Shown: positions 34,614-43,804, counted from the first letter of the stretch. The stretch is DNA of 64,000 nucleotides from Streptomyces sp. VRA16 Mangrove soil (GCF_017377775.1 NZ_JAFVLN010000008.1:124001-188000); one strand, 5' to 3'. Notes: a model not told the origin generated them from the sequence alone. Translations and numbers: made by a program.

Positions 34614-35684
34614 ATGGAGGAGCAGGACGCGCGCAGGGTGAGTCTGCGCGGCTGGGGCGGCGTGGCGGCGATGGCCGTCGCCGTCGTCTGCGCCCTCGTG
34701 GCGGTGTTCACGGTGCTCACGCCCCTGTCGCACTCGGCGGGCGGTGACGGCAGCACGGGCCTGGGCTCGGGCGGTGTCGCCGACGGCGTGCAGGCCAGGG
34801 CCGACGACTGCGCCCCGGACGTGAAGGGCGAGGAGCCGGAGCGCAGCCTCGACCCGGGCAAGGGCAGCCAGAACGGCGACGCGGTGAAGGCGATCAAGGA
34901 CCGCGGCTATCTCCTGGTCGGCGTCGACCAGAACAGCTACCGCTGGGGCTACCGCGACCCGAACAAGGGCCTGGACAGCGACGGTTCGGTGGGCAAGGAG
35001 GCCACCAGCGAGCTGGAGGGCTTCGACATCGACCTCGCGCACGAGATCGCGGGCGAGATCCTCGGCGACCCCACCTCGGTGCACTTCCGCGCCATCCCCA
35101 CCAACCAGCGCATCCCGGCGATCAAGAGCGGCCAGGTCGACATGGTGGTCCGCACGATGACCATCAGCTGCCAGCGCCTCAAGGACGTCGCGTTCTCCAC
35201 CGCGTACTTCCAGACCGGCCAGCAGGTGCTCGCCCCGAAGGCCTCGGACATCGACGGGTACGACACGTCGCTGGGCGGCAAGCGGATCTGCTCGGCGAAG
35301 GGGTCGACGGCGGAGCTGGCGCTCACCCACGACCGCGAGAAGGGCACGATCCCGAACAGCGCCGACATCGCCACGACGGTCCCGAACCAGCTGGACTGCC
35401 TGGTGCGCCTCCAGCTCGGCGAGGTCGACGCGGTGGTCACGGACGGCGCGCTCGCCGCGAGCCAGGCCGCGCAGGACCCGACGGTGGAGCTCAAGGGGAA
35501 GCCTTTCACCAAGGAGTTCTACGGCGTCGCCATGAAGAAGGGCGCGGACGACCTGGTGCGCCGGGTCAACCAGGTCCTGGAGGACTACCGCAAGTCGGGC
35601 GGCGGCTGGCAGGCGTCGTACGACAAGTGGCTGGAGCCGGCGCTCGGCCCGTCGTCGGGGCCGCCCGCACCGAAGTACAAGTGA
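34614..35684 (+). CDS. glnH: GlnH-like amino-acid-binding protein, membrane anchored
   Basis: 356 residues. One N-terminal hydrophobic segment (VAAMAVAVVCALVAVFTVL) anchors it; the expected lipobox is absent (the Cys is preceded by Val-Val, not Gly/Ala). The rest is a family 3 solute-binding protein: KAIKDRGYLLVGVDQNSYRW, LEGFDIDLAHEIAGEILGD, DMVVRTMTISCQRLKDVAFS, and VDAVVTDGALAA near the end. In related bacteria GlnH binds Asp/Glu/Gln and signals through GlnX to PknG. ATG 34614 has AGGGGG upstream; GTG 34596 overlapping the glnX stop is an in-frame alternative. Confidence 0.8.
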   Translation: MEEQDARRVSLRGWGGVAAMAVAVVCALVAVFTVLTPLSHSAGGDGSTGLGSGGVADGVQARADDCAPDVKGEEPERSLDPGKGSQNGDAVKAIKDRGYLLVGVDQNSYRWGYRDPNKGLDSDGSVGKEATSELEGFDIDLAHEIAGEILGDPTSVHFRAIPTNQRIPAIKSGQVDMVVRTMTISCQRLKDVAFSTAYFQTGQQVLAPKASDIDGYDTSLGGKRICSAKGSTAELALTHDREKGTIPNSADIATTVPNQLDCLVRLQLGEVDAVVTDGALAASQAAQDPTVELKGKPFTKEFYGVAMKKGADDLVRRVNQVLEDYRKSGGGWQASYDKWLEPALGPSSGPPAPKYK

Positions 35685-35724
35685 CCGCACACAGCAGAGT
35701 GTCGAGGAAAGCGAGAGGTGATCG

Positions 35725-37023
35725 ATGGGCGTCGCGGGACCCCCTGGTCCGGTGATGGACCGGGACGAGGTGGACCGTGCCCTGGCCCGTCTCGGCGCCG
35801 AGCACGAGGCGATCGAGACGTCGCTGCTCGCGCTCCAGGACCACGCGGGACGCCGCCTGCTCGAAGGCGCACAGCTGACCGGGACGACCCGGGACCGCTG
35901 GTCGTCGGCCGAGCAGGCGATCACGCTGTTGTGGGCCTACTTCGACGCGTACGCGGGCGCGCTGCGCACCGCCCGTGGGATCCGCTCCCAGCGCCGCTGG
36001 CCCAGCAGGGACGACCTGGTGGAGCTGACGGACCTGCTGCGCGGCGAGGCCGTCACGATCGCCTCGGGCGCGAGCTCCGCCGGCACGTCGCCGTCGATCA
36101 CCGGTCCGGCCAGGCTCTCCGAGCGCTTCACGCTGGCCGCGCTCGTGGAGCGGATGAACGAGCTGTACGCGTCCTCGCTCGACATGGTCGTGGCCGCCGA
36201 CGCGGTCTGGTCGGCGCTGCCCGCCCGGATCGACCTGCTCTCCGCCGAGCTGGCCCGCACCCGCCAGCTGGCGCACTCCGTCGGGGTCCGCCCCGGCGAG
36301 CACCCGGCCGGTGACGACCTGGAGCGGATCACCGCCGAGCTGACCCGGCTGCGCGCGGAAGTGGTCTCGGACCCGCTCGCGTACTGGCAGAAGGCGCCCG
36401 GGAGTTCGGCGCCGGGCGGTGGCCGCCCGGACACCACGGCGTACGACCGTGAGGCGCGGGCCATCGAGGACGTGCGCCGTGAGATCGAGGCCGTGCTCAC
36501 GGTGCGGCAGGACGCGGAGGCGCGTCTGGGCAAGCTGCGTGACGTGCTCTCGCGCGCGGACCGCACGCTCGCCGAGGCGAGATCGGCGCGCGGCGAGGTG
36601 CTCGCGAAGATCGCCGCGTCGGAGGTGCCGGCCGTCTCCGGACCGCCGACGGTGCTCCAGGAGCAGCTGGCGACGGCGGCGGAGTACCGCAGGCACGGCC
36701 AGTGGCACCGGCTCTCCCCGCTTCTGGAGTCGCTGGAGACGAAGGCCGAGGACGAACTGCTGCGGGCCCGCGAGTCGTTGACCGCGGTGACCGCTCCGCT
36801 GGCCGTCCGCGCGGAGCTGCGCGGCCGCCTCGACGCGTACAAGGCGAAGGTGTCCCGGCTCGGTTTCGCCGAGGACCCGCTGCTCGTCGAGCGCTACGAC
36901 GCGGCGCGCCGGATGCTGTGGAGCGCGCCCTGCGATCTGCGCGCGGCGGAGGCGGCGGTGCTGCGGTACCAACGGGCGGCGGCGGACGTGCTGTCCGCGC
37001 CCACGGACCAGAGGGAGTCGTAG
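35725..37023 (+). CDS. Coiled-coil protein of the PknG operon
   Basis: 432 residues, almost entirely helical and rich in Ala, Arg, Glu and Leu. Heptad-like stretches at ~180-215 (LLSAELARTRQLA), ~240-300 (AIEDVRREIEAVLTVRQDAE, LSRADRTLAEARSARGEV) suggest coiled coils; no signal peptide, no membrane helix and no catalytic motif. It lies between glnH and pknG, with only two bases before the kinase gene, so it is probably a cytoplasmic adaptor of the pathway. No function is known to me. Confidence 0.65.
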   Translation: MGVAGPPGPVMDRDEVDRALARLGAEHEAIETSLLALQDHAGRRLLEGAQLTGTTRDRWSSAEQAITLLWAYFDAYAGALRTARGIRSQRRWPSRDDLVELTDLLRGEAVTIASGASSAGTSPSITGPARLSERFTLAALVERMNELYASSLDMVVAADAVWSALPARIDLLSAELARTRQLAHSVGVRPGEHPAGDDLERITAELTRLRAEVVSDPLAYWQKAPGSSAPGGGRPDTTAYDREARAIEDVRREIEAVLTVRQDAEARLGKLRDVLSRADRTLAEARSARGEVLAKIAASEVPAVSGPPTVLQEQLATAAEYRRHGQWHRLSPLLESLETKAEDELLRARESLTAVTAPLAVRAELRGRLDAYKAKVSRLGFAEDPLLVERYDAARRMLWSAPCDLRAAEAAVLRYQRAAADVLSAPTDQRES

Positions 37024-37025
37024 TC

Positions 37026-39734
37026 GTGGCGGGGGCTCAGAAGTGCACGCGGCCCGGGTGTACGGGCAGTTACGAGGACATGGGCGGGGAGCTGTACTGC
37101 GACACCTGCGGGCTGAAGCCGCAGGGCGCCGCTCCGGCCGCGCCCGCACCGGCGGCCGGTCCTGCCGCGTCCGCCTGTCAGCGTCCCGGCTGCGGCGGCA
37201 GTTACGAGGACATGGGCGGCGGCGAGCTGTATTGCGACACGTGCGGCCTCGCCCCGGTGGTGTCGCCGAACGGGATGGTGTCGTCGCCGCCGACCGGCGT
37301 CGCGGCGGGTGGTTCCCGCGGCTCGCAGAGCTCGGGTTCGGCGAGTTCCCGGGCGTCGGCGCGCTCGTCGTCGCGGTCCTCGCAGTCGCGCCGGTCGGTC
37401 TCGGGCCGGCTGTCGCGTTCGCTGTCGGGGGCCTCGACGTCCCGCTCCGTCTCCGTGCGCAGTTCGGGGGCGAGCGCGAGCAGTTCGGGCCGGGCGCGGC
37501 TCGGTGCCGGGCTCGTGCGGGTGCCGGACGTGCCGCGCCCCGACCCGCGCGCGATGGTGCAGGAGAATCCCGAGGTCCCCGAGCGGAAGCGATTCTGCTC
37601 GCGGTCCGACTGCGGGGCGCCCGTCGGCCGCGCGCGCGGCGACCGGCCGGGCCGCACCGAGGGCTTCTGCACCAAGTGCGGCCACCCGTACTCCTTCGTG
37701 CCCAAGCTGGGCGCGGGCGACATCGTGCACGGCCAGTACGAGGTCGTGGGCTGTCTCGCGCACGGCGGCCTGGGCTGGGTCTATCTCGCCATCGACCGTG
37801 CCGTCTCGGACCGCTGGGTGGTCCTCAAGGGCCTGCTCGACACCGGTGACCAGGACGCGATGGCGGCGGCCATCTCGGAGCGCCGCTTCCTCGCGGAGAT
37901 CGAGCACTCCAACATCGTCCGGATCTACAACTTCGTCGAGCACCTCGACCAGCGCACCGGCTCCATGGACGGCTACATCGTCATGGAGTACGTGGGCGGC
38001 AAGTCGCTGAAGGAGATCGCCAACGAGCGGCGCACGGTCGACGGCCGACGCGACCCGCTGCCGGTCGAGCAGGCGTGCGCGTACGGCATCGAGGCGCTGG
38101 AGGCCCTCGGCCATCTGCACAGCCGCAACCTCCTGTACTGCGACTTCAAGGTCGACAACGCGATACAGACCGAGGACCAGCTCAAGCTCATCGACATGGG
38201 CGCGGTCCGCAGGATGGACGACGACGAGTCCGCCATCTACGGGACGGTCGGCTACCAGGCGCCCGAGGTCGCCGAGCTCGGCCCGTCCGTCGCCTCCGAC
38301 CTCTACACGGTGGCCCGCACCCTCGCGGTCCTCACCTTCGACTTCCAGGGCTACACGAACGTGTTCGTGGACTCCCTGCCCGACCCCGACAACATCGAGG
38401 TCTTCCGCCGCTACGAGTCGTTCTACCGGCTCCTGGTGCGGGCCACGGACCCGGACCCGGCCCGCCGGTTCGCCTCCGCGCAGGAGATGGCCGAGCAGCT
38501 GACGGGTGTGCTGCGCGAGGTCGTGGCGCTGCAGACCAGCAGGCCGCGGCCCGCCCTGTCCACGCTGTTCGGGCCCGAGGTGAAGGTCACGGACACCGAG
38601 CTGTTCGGCCGTCTCGACGGGGACGTGTCGCGGTTCGGGGTGCGGGAGATCCCCGTACGCGCGCGGGGCAGGAAGCAGGCCGCGCTGCCCGCGGTCCCGG
38701 CCCAGCCGGTGCTGCCGCCGTCGCCCTCGGCCCTGGTGAAGCCGTTGGAGGCGAGGATCACAGCGCTGGCCCTGCCGGTGCCCCGGGTGGACCCGAACGA
38801 TCCGAACGCGGGGTTCCTCGCGGGCCTGATGGCCTCGGCGCCCGCCGAGCTGATCACGGCCCTGCACGCGGCTCCCACCGGCTCTCTGGAGCTGCGTCTG
38901 CGGGAGCTGCGCGCCCGCCTGGAGATGGGCGAACTCGACTCGGCGTCGCGGGGGTTGGCGGCGCTCGAGGCCGATCACCCGGACGACTGGCGGGTGGTCT
39001 GGTACCGGGGCGTGGCCGCGCTCGCCCTCGGCGACCACGCGAACGCGGCGCTGTCGTTCGACGCGATCTACGACGCGTTCCCCGGCGAGCCGGCCCCCAA
39101 GCTGGCGCTCGGCGTGTGCGCGGAGGTCCTGGGGCAGTTGGACAACGCGGCGGAGTACTACCGCCTCGTGTGGACGACGGACCCGAGCTACGTCAGCGCG
39201 GCGTTCGGCCTGTCCCGGGTACAGCTCGCGGCCGGCGACCGGGGCGGCGCGGTGCGCACCCTGGAGTCGGTGCCGGAGTCCTCGATCCACTACACGGCGG
39301 CCCGGGTCGCCGCGGTCCGGGCCCGGCTGCGCGGCCGCGTCGCCGAGACCCCGCTCGCCGTGAACGGCACGAACGGACCGAGCGGCTCAAGCGGCCCGAG
39401 CGCCAACGGCGACCCGCTGCTCGGCGATCTGACGGCCGCCGCGGGACAGGTCGAGGCGCTCGACGCCTTCGGTCTGGACGCCGTGCGCCGCGAGCAGTTG
39501 TCCACCGAGGTCCTCGGCACCGCACTCGACTGGGTACTCTCCGGTAGGCAGGGTTCCGGTCAGCCGACAGGATCCGTACGCACGGTGGTGCTCGGCAACG
39601 ACCTGGACGAGCGCGGCCTGCGCCTGGGCCTCGAGCGCTCGTACCGGACACTGGCCAGGCTCGCTTCAAGGGGCGAGGAGAGGATCGAACTGGTGGAGCG
39701 GGCCAACCGCTACCGCCCCCGGACGTGGGTGTGA
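37026..39734 (+). CDS. pknG: PknG-type serine/threonine kinase with extra N-terminal zinc ribbons
   Basis: 902 residues versus 750 in mycobacterial PknG. Order: zinc ribbon 1 (Cys 7, 12, 25, 28), near-identical zinc ribbon 2 (Cys 51, 56, 70, 73; both contain GSYEDMGG and ELYCDTCGL), Ser/Arg-rich linker (~97-158), a rubredoxin-like domain (Cys 191, 196, 215, 218), kinase domain (~235-510) and a TPR region (~690-860). The kinase starts GQYEVVGCLAHGGLGWVYLA, has Lys268 (VVLKGLL), catalytic YCDFKVDNAIQ (Asp373, no Arg before it) and IDMG in place of DFG. PknG phosphorylates FHA regulators of glutamate metabolism in relatives. GTG 37026 follows GAGGGAG. Confidence 0.9.
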   Translation: MAGAQKCTRPGCTGSYEDMGGELYCDTCGLKPQGAAPAAPAPAAGPAASACQRPGCGGSYEDMGGGELYCDTCGLAPVVSPNGMVSSPPTGVAAGGSRGSQSSGSASSRASARSSSRSSQSRRSVSGRLSRSLSGASTSRSVSVRSSGASASSSGRARLGAGLVRVPDVPRPDPRAMVQENPEVPERKRFCSRSDCGAPVGRARGDRPGRTEGFCTKCGHPYSFVPKLGAGDIVHGQYEVVGCLAHGGLGWVYLAIDRAVSDRWVVLKGLLDTGDQDAMAAAISERRFLAEIEHSNIVRIYNFVEHLDQRTGSMDGYIVMEYVGGKSLKEIANERRTVDGRRDPLPVEQACAYGIEALEALGHLHSRNLLYCDFKVDNAIQTEDQLKLIDMGAVRRMDDDESAIYGTVGYQAPEVAELGPSVASDLYTVARTLAVLTFDFQGYTNVFVDSLPDPDNIEVFRRYESFYRLLVRATDPDPARRFASAQEMAEQLTGVLREVVALQTSRPRPALSTLFGPEVKVTDTELFGRLDGDVSRFGVREIPVRARGRKQAALPAVPAQPVLPPSPSALVKPLEARITALALPVPRVDPNDPNAGFLAGLMASAPAELITALHAAPTGSLELRLRELRARLEMGELDSASRGLAALEADHPDDWRVVWYRGVAALALGDHANAALSFDAIYDAFPGEPAPKLALGVCAEVLGQLDNAAEYYRLVWTTDPSYVSAAFGLSRVQLAAGDRGGAVRTLESVPESSIHYTAARVAAVRARLRGRVAETPLAVNGTNGPSGSSGPSANGDPLLGDLTAAAGQVEALDAFGLDAVRREQLSTEVLGTALDWVLSGRQGSGQPTGSVRTVVLGNDLDERGLRLGLERSYRTLARLASRGEERIELVERANRYRPRTWV

Positions 39735-39738
39735 GTTG

Positions 39739-41097
39739 ATGTCGCAGACGCACCAGTCGACAGCAATGTCCGTATGTCCCAGCTGCGAGGAGCCGCTCGA
39801 AGAGAGCGACCGCTTCTGCGGGGCGTGCGGATACGACCTTTCATCGGCACCGCTGGCGCCGGTGCCGGACGACCGTCCGGCGTCGGCGACGACGCCACCC
39901 GTGCCGGACGCCGGACCGGACGCCTCCGTGGAGTGGCCGGCCGCCGCGGGTCCTTCTTCGGGTGACAGTTCGGACACCCCCGCGCCGGTGCACCTGCCGA
40001 CCGATCTGGAGGGCACCGACTCCGGCGGCGGCGAACTGCCCACGTCGGGCGTCCGCTTCGACGGCGTACCGGACGCACCGGGCACGCCGGACGAGGTGGC
40101 CGAGGGCGACTTCCCGCTGGCCGCGCCCGATCCCCGTACGGCGACGCCCGAGGAGATCGAGGCCGCCACCCCGCCGGCCGGCACCAAGCTGTGCGTGGCC
40201 TGCCGGGCCGGGCAGGTCGACGCGGACGGCTACTGCGAGAACTGCGGGCACGCCCAGCCGCGCGAACGCGACCACATGGAGCAGGAGTTGGGCGCGGTCG
40301 CCGCCGTCAGCGACCGCGGCCTGCGCCACCACCGCAACGAGGACGCGTTCGCGATCTCCTCGGCCGCGCTGCCCGACGGCTCCCCCGCGGTCGTCGCGGT
40401 GGTCTGCGACGGGGTCTCCTCCGCGACCCGCCCCGACGACGCGTCCCTCGCGGCGACCCGTGCGGCGAACGAGTCGCTGCACGAGTCCCTGCCGCGCGGC
40501 ACCCACCCGCAGCAGGGCATGCACGAGGCGATCGTCGCGGCCGCCGAGGCGGTCAACGCGCTGGCCGAGGAGCCCGCGACGGCCCGCGAGCACAAGCCGC
40601 ACCAGAACGCGCCGGCGTGCACCTTCGTCGGCTCGGTCGTCACGCGCGAACTGCTCGTGGTCGGCTGGGTCGGCGACTCGCGCGCCTACTGGATCCCCGA
40701 CGACCGCAGCGCGCCCGCGGCCCGGCTCACCGAGGACGACTCGTGGGCCGCGCAGATGGTGGCGGCGGGTCTGATGAGCGAGGCGGAGGCGTACGCGGAC
40801 GAGCGGGCCCACGCGATCACGGGCTGGCTCGGCGCGGACGCGTACGAACTGGAGCCGCACACCGCTTCCTTCAAGCCGGACCGGCCTGGTGTGGTGGTGG
40901 TGTGCACGGACGGACTGTGGAACTACGCGGAGGCGGCCGAGCAGATGGCGCAGGTCGTACCGGCCGACGCCGCGACACGTCCGCTGCACGCCGCGCAGGT
41001 CCTGGTCGGCCACGCCCTCGACGGCGGGGGCCACGACAACGTAACAGTGGCGGTGCTGCCGTTCCCGGGGGCGTGGCAGGGGGCAGGATCGGCCTAG
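39739..41097 (+). CDS. PP2C-family protein phosphatase with two zinc ribbons
   Basis: 452 residues. Zinc ribbon 1 is CPSCEEPLEESDRFCGACG at the N-terminus, followed by a ~105-residue acidic/Pro-rich linker, zinc ribbon 2 (CVACRAGQVDADGYCENCGH, ~155-175) and a PP2C domain (~190-450) with the metal-binding RHHRNEDAF, VVCDGVSS, GWVGDSRAYW, CTDGLWNYAE and GGHDNVTVAVL. It should dephosphorylate Ser/Thr substrates in the cytoplasm. Placed five bases after pknG, it is the natural antagonist of that kinase (inference from layout). Confidence 0.92.
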   Translation: MSQTHQSTAMSVCPSCEEPLEESDRFCGACGYDLSSAPLAPVPDDRPASATTPPVPDAGPDASVEWPAAAGPSSGDSSDTPAPVHLPTDLEGTDSGGGELPTSGVRFDGVPDAPGTPDEVAEGDFPLAAPDPRTATPEEIEAATPPAGTKLCVACRAGQVDADGYCENCGHAQPRERDHMEQELGAVAAVSDRGLRHHRNEDAFAISSAALPDGSPAVVAVVCDGVSSATRPDDASLAATRAANESLHESLPRGTHPQQGMHEAIVAAAEAVNALAEEPATAREHKPHQNAPACTFVGSVVTRELLVVGWVGDSRAYWIPDDRSAPAARLTEDDSWAAQMVAAGLMSEAEAYADERAHAITGWLGADAYELEPHTASFKPDRPGVVVVCTDGLWNYAEAAEQMAQVVPADAATRPLHAAQVLVGHALDGGGHDNVTVAVLPFPGAWQGAGSA

Positions 41098-41179
41098 GCC
41101 GTCGCCCTGTCGGCCGGGGGTCCGGGGGTTGCCCCCGGGAATTCGCAGCAGCGTGCTTGTCCAGGGGGGACTCGTCAGC

Positions 41180-42523
41180 ATGGCCAATTTCTCGAAGTCG
41201 AACGTGCCGCAGTTCTCGGTGGAGGTGTACCAGAACGAGTACCTGCCGGAGGGCGGCCGCGAGGTCAACGCGATCGTCACCGTGACATCCACGGGCGGCG
41301 GCACCATCGGCGGCGCCGTCGGCGCTCCGCACCTCTACAACGCGGGCGGCGGACCGGACGCCGCGGTCGCGCTGATGGTCGACTGCTCCGGCTCGATGGA
41401 CTACCCGCCCACCAAGATGCGCGGTGCCCGTGAGGCGTCGGCCGCCGCGATCGACACCCTGCGTGACGGGGTGCACTTCGCGGTGATCGCGGGCACGCAC
41501 GTGGCCAAGGAGGTCTATCCCGGCGGCGGCCGGCTCGCGGTCGCCGACTCCCACACCCGCGGCCAGGCCAAGACGGCGCTGCGCAAGCTGTCCGCGGGCG
41601 GCGGCACGGCGATCGGCACCTGGCTGCGGCTTGCCGACCGGCTGCTGCAGTCGGCGGACGTCGCGATACGCCACGGCATCCTGCTGACCGACGGGCGCAA
41701 CGAGCACGAGTCGCCGGAGGACCTGAGGACGACGCTCGACGCGTGCGCGGGCCGTTTCACCTGTGACGCCCGCGGTGTGGGCACCGACTGGGAAGTGAAG
41801 GAGGTCACAGGCGTCGCTTCGGCCCTGCTCGGCACCGCCGACATCGTCGCCGACCCGGCGCACCTGGCCGACGACTTCACGCAGATGATGGAGACGGCGA
41901 TGGGCAAAGAGGTCGCCGACGTGGCGCTGCGCCTGTGGACCCCGCTCGGCTCCGAGATCAAGTTCGTCAAGCAAGTGGCGCCCACCGTCGAGGAGTTGAC
42001 GGAGCGTCGCACCGAGGCGGGCCCGCGCGCCGGCGACTACCCCACCGGCTCCTGGGGCGACGAGTCCCGCGACTACCACGTCTGTGTCCAGGTGCCGAAC
42101 GCCGAACTGGGCCAGGAGATGCTGGCGGCTCGGGTCTCCCTGGTGATCCCGCAGCAGGACGGCTCGGCGCAGACCCTCTCGCAGGGCCTGGTCCGCGCGG
42201 TCTGGACGGACGACATGGCCGCTTCTACGTCGATCAACCCACAGGTTGCCCACTACACGGGCCAGGCCGAACTGGCACAAGTCATCCAGCAGGGCCTGGA
42301 CGCGCGCAAAGCGGGCGATGTCGACGGGGCCACGGCGAAACTCGGCCGTGCGGTGCAGCTCGCGGCACTCTCCGGAAACGCGGATACGGCGAAACTGCTT
42401 TCGAAGGTGGTGGACGTGGTGGACGCCGCGGAAGGTACTGTTCGATTGAAGGCGAAGGTCGCGGAGGCCGACGAGATGACACTCGAGACACGGTCCACCA
42501 AGACGGTTCGCGTGAAGAAGTAG
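41180..42523 (+). CDS. vWA-domain protein of the kinase-phosphatase operon
   Basis: 447 residues. A von Willebrand A domain begins AVALMVDCSGSMDYPP (MIDAS DxSxS) and continues to LTDGRNEHESPEDL; a second beta-rich part follows (~250-365) and a helical tail (GQAELAQVIQQGLDARKAGD). The C-terminus ends TLETRSTKTVRVKK, rich in Thr/Ser. ATG 41180 is preceded by GGGGGGA. Proteins like this act with PP2C phosphatases and kinases in TerY-P type triads; here the set is completed by PknG. Confidence 0.85.
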   Translation: MANFSKSNVPQFSVEVYQNEYLPEGGREVNAIVTVTSTGGGTIGGAVGAPHLYNAGGGPDAAVALMVDCSGSMDYPPTKMRGAREASAAAIDTLRDGVHFAVIAGTHVAKEVYPGGGRLAVADSHTRGQAKTALRKLSAGGGTAIGTWLRLADRLLQSADVAIRHGILLTDGRNEHESPEDLRTTLDACAGRFTCDARGVGTDWEVKEVTGVASALLGTADIVADPAHLADDFTQMMETAMGKEVADVALRLWTPLGSEIKFVKQVAPTVEELTERRTEAGPRAGDYPTGSWGDESRDYHVCVQVPNAELGQEMLAARVSLVIPQQDGSAQTLSQGLVRAVWTDDMAASTSINPQVAHYTGQAELAQVIQQGLDARKAGDVDGATAKLGRAVQLAALSGNADTAKLLSKVVDVVDAAEGTVRLKAKVAEADEMTLETRSTKTVRVKK

Positions 42524-42615
42524 CGGTGAAGCAGCTGACAAGCGGCTCCACGCGCAAGCAGCCACGTACTACCGCAAGCCCGGCTTGCACCTGAAGGAGA
42601 GGGGGAAGCGCCGAC

Positions 42616-43800
42616 ATGCCGACCTGCCCGAACGGACACCAGTCGGGTTCCGACGACTGGTGCGAGGTCTGCGGTCACCGCATGGCCGGTGCCGTGCCCC
42701 CGCCCCCTCCGCCGCCGCCTCCGGCCGCCGGTTACGGCTACCCCCAGCAGCCGCCCGCGCCCCAGGCGCCGCACGGCGGGGGCGGGGCGCCCGAGCTGTG
42801 CCCGCAGTGCCGTACGCCGCGTGAGGGCGGCGCCCCGTTCTGCGAGGAGTGCCGCTGGAACTTCCTCACGAACACGGCGACGTCGTACACCCCGGCGGCC
42901 CCGAACCCGCCGCTGCCCACGTCCGGCGGCGGCCCGCAGGGCCCGAACCCGGCGCTGCGCTTCCAGCAGCCGCCGCAGAGCCAGGACCCGTACGAGTACC
43001 AGGGCTCGCGCCCCTCGCAGGTCAACCGGCCCGCCGAGCCGATCCCGCCGAGCCCGTTCGGCAGCGAGCCCTCGGGGCCCGCGCCGTTCCCGCCGGGTCC
43101 TGGCGGCACGGGCGGCGGCGTCCCGCAGGCCTTCCAGCAGCAGCCGGCGGCTCCGGCCCCCGCGCCTCCGGGCCCGCCCGGACCGATGCAGCCGGGTCCG
43201 ATGCAGCCGCCTCCGCCCCCGAACCCGTCGTTCGGCGGCCCCGGCACCAACGGCGACGACTGGATGATCTCCCCGCCGTCGACGCCGTCGGCGCCCTCGA
43301 CCGCGCCCGAGGGCCCGCAGCAGGGCTACCAGCAGCAGCCCCCGCCGGCCGGCTACGGCTACCCGCCGCAGCAGCCCCAGCAGCCGCAGGGCCCGGTGAC
43401 GTGGTCGGCGACGATCGGCCCGGACCGCGACTACTTCATGGCGATGATGCAGCGCAGCGGCCCCGAGGCGTCGGGGCTCAACCTGCCCGCGTACTCCCCG
43501 GAGCAGCAGCGCACGCTGGTCGGCAACCAGATCACGATCGGCCGCCGCCGCCACTCCACCGGTGACACCCCCGACATCGACCTGTCGGTGCCGCCGGAGG
43601 ACCCGGGCGTCTCGCACCAGCACGCGGTCCTGGTCCAGCAGCCGGACGGCACGTGGGCGGTCGTCGACCAGAACTCGACGAACGGCACGACGGTCAACGG
43701 CGGTGAGGAACCGATCCAGCCGTTCGTCCCGATCCCGCTCCAGGACGGCGACAGGGTGCACGTCGGCGCCTGGACGACGATCACGATCCACCGGGGCTGA
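42616..43800 (+). CDS. Zinc-ribbon, proline-rich FHA-domain protein
   Basis: 394 residues. Zinc ribbon 1 C-x(11)-CEVC near residues 4-19 (CPNGHQSGSDDWCEVCGH), a second at ~62-80 (CPQCRTPREGGAPFCEECRW), a long Pro/Gln/Gly-rich linker (~83-270) and a C-terminal FHA domain (~295-394) with the phosphothreonine-binding signature IGRRRHSTGDTPDIDL, GVSHQHAVL and DQNSTNGTTVNG. It should bind a Thr-phosphorylated partner. The N-terminal ETTS-type phosphorylation motif of GarA/OdhI is not present. A terminator follows, closing the operon. Confidence 0.9.
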   Translation: MPTCPNGHQSGSDDWCEVCGHRMAGAVPPPPPPPPPAAGYGYPQQPPAPQAPHGGGGAPELCPQCRTPREGGAPFCEECRWNFLTNTATSYTPAAPNPPLPTSGGGPQGPNPALRFQQPPQSQDPYEYQGSRPSQVNRPAEPIPPSPFGSEPSGPAPFPPGPGGTGGGVPQAFQQQPAAPAPAPPGPPGPMQPGPMQPPPPPNPSFGGPGTNGDDWMISPPSTPSAPSTAPEGPQQGYQQQPPPAGYGYPPQQPQQPQGPVTWSATIGPDRDYFMAMMQRSGPEASGLNLPAYSPEQQRTLVGNQITIGRRRHSTGDTPDIDLSVPPEDPGVSHQHAVLVQQPDGTWAVVDQNSTNGTTVNGGEEPIQPFVPIPLQDGDRVHVGAWTTITIHRG

Positions 43801-43804
43801 CAGC

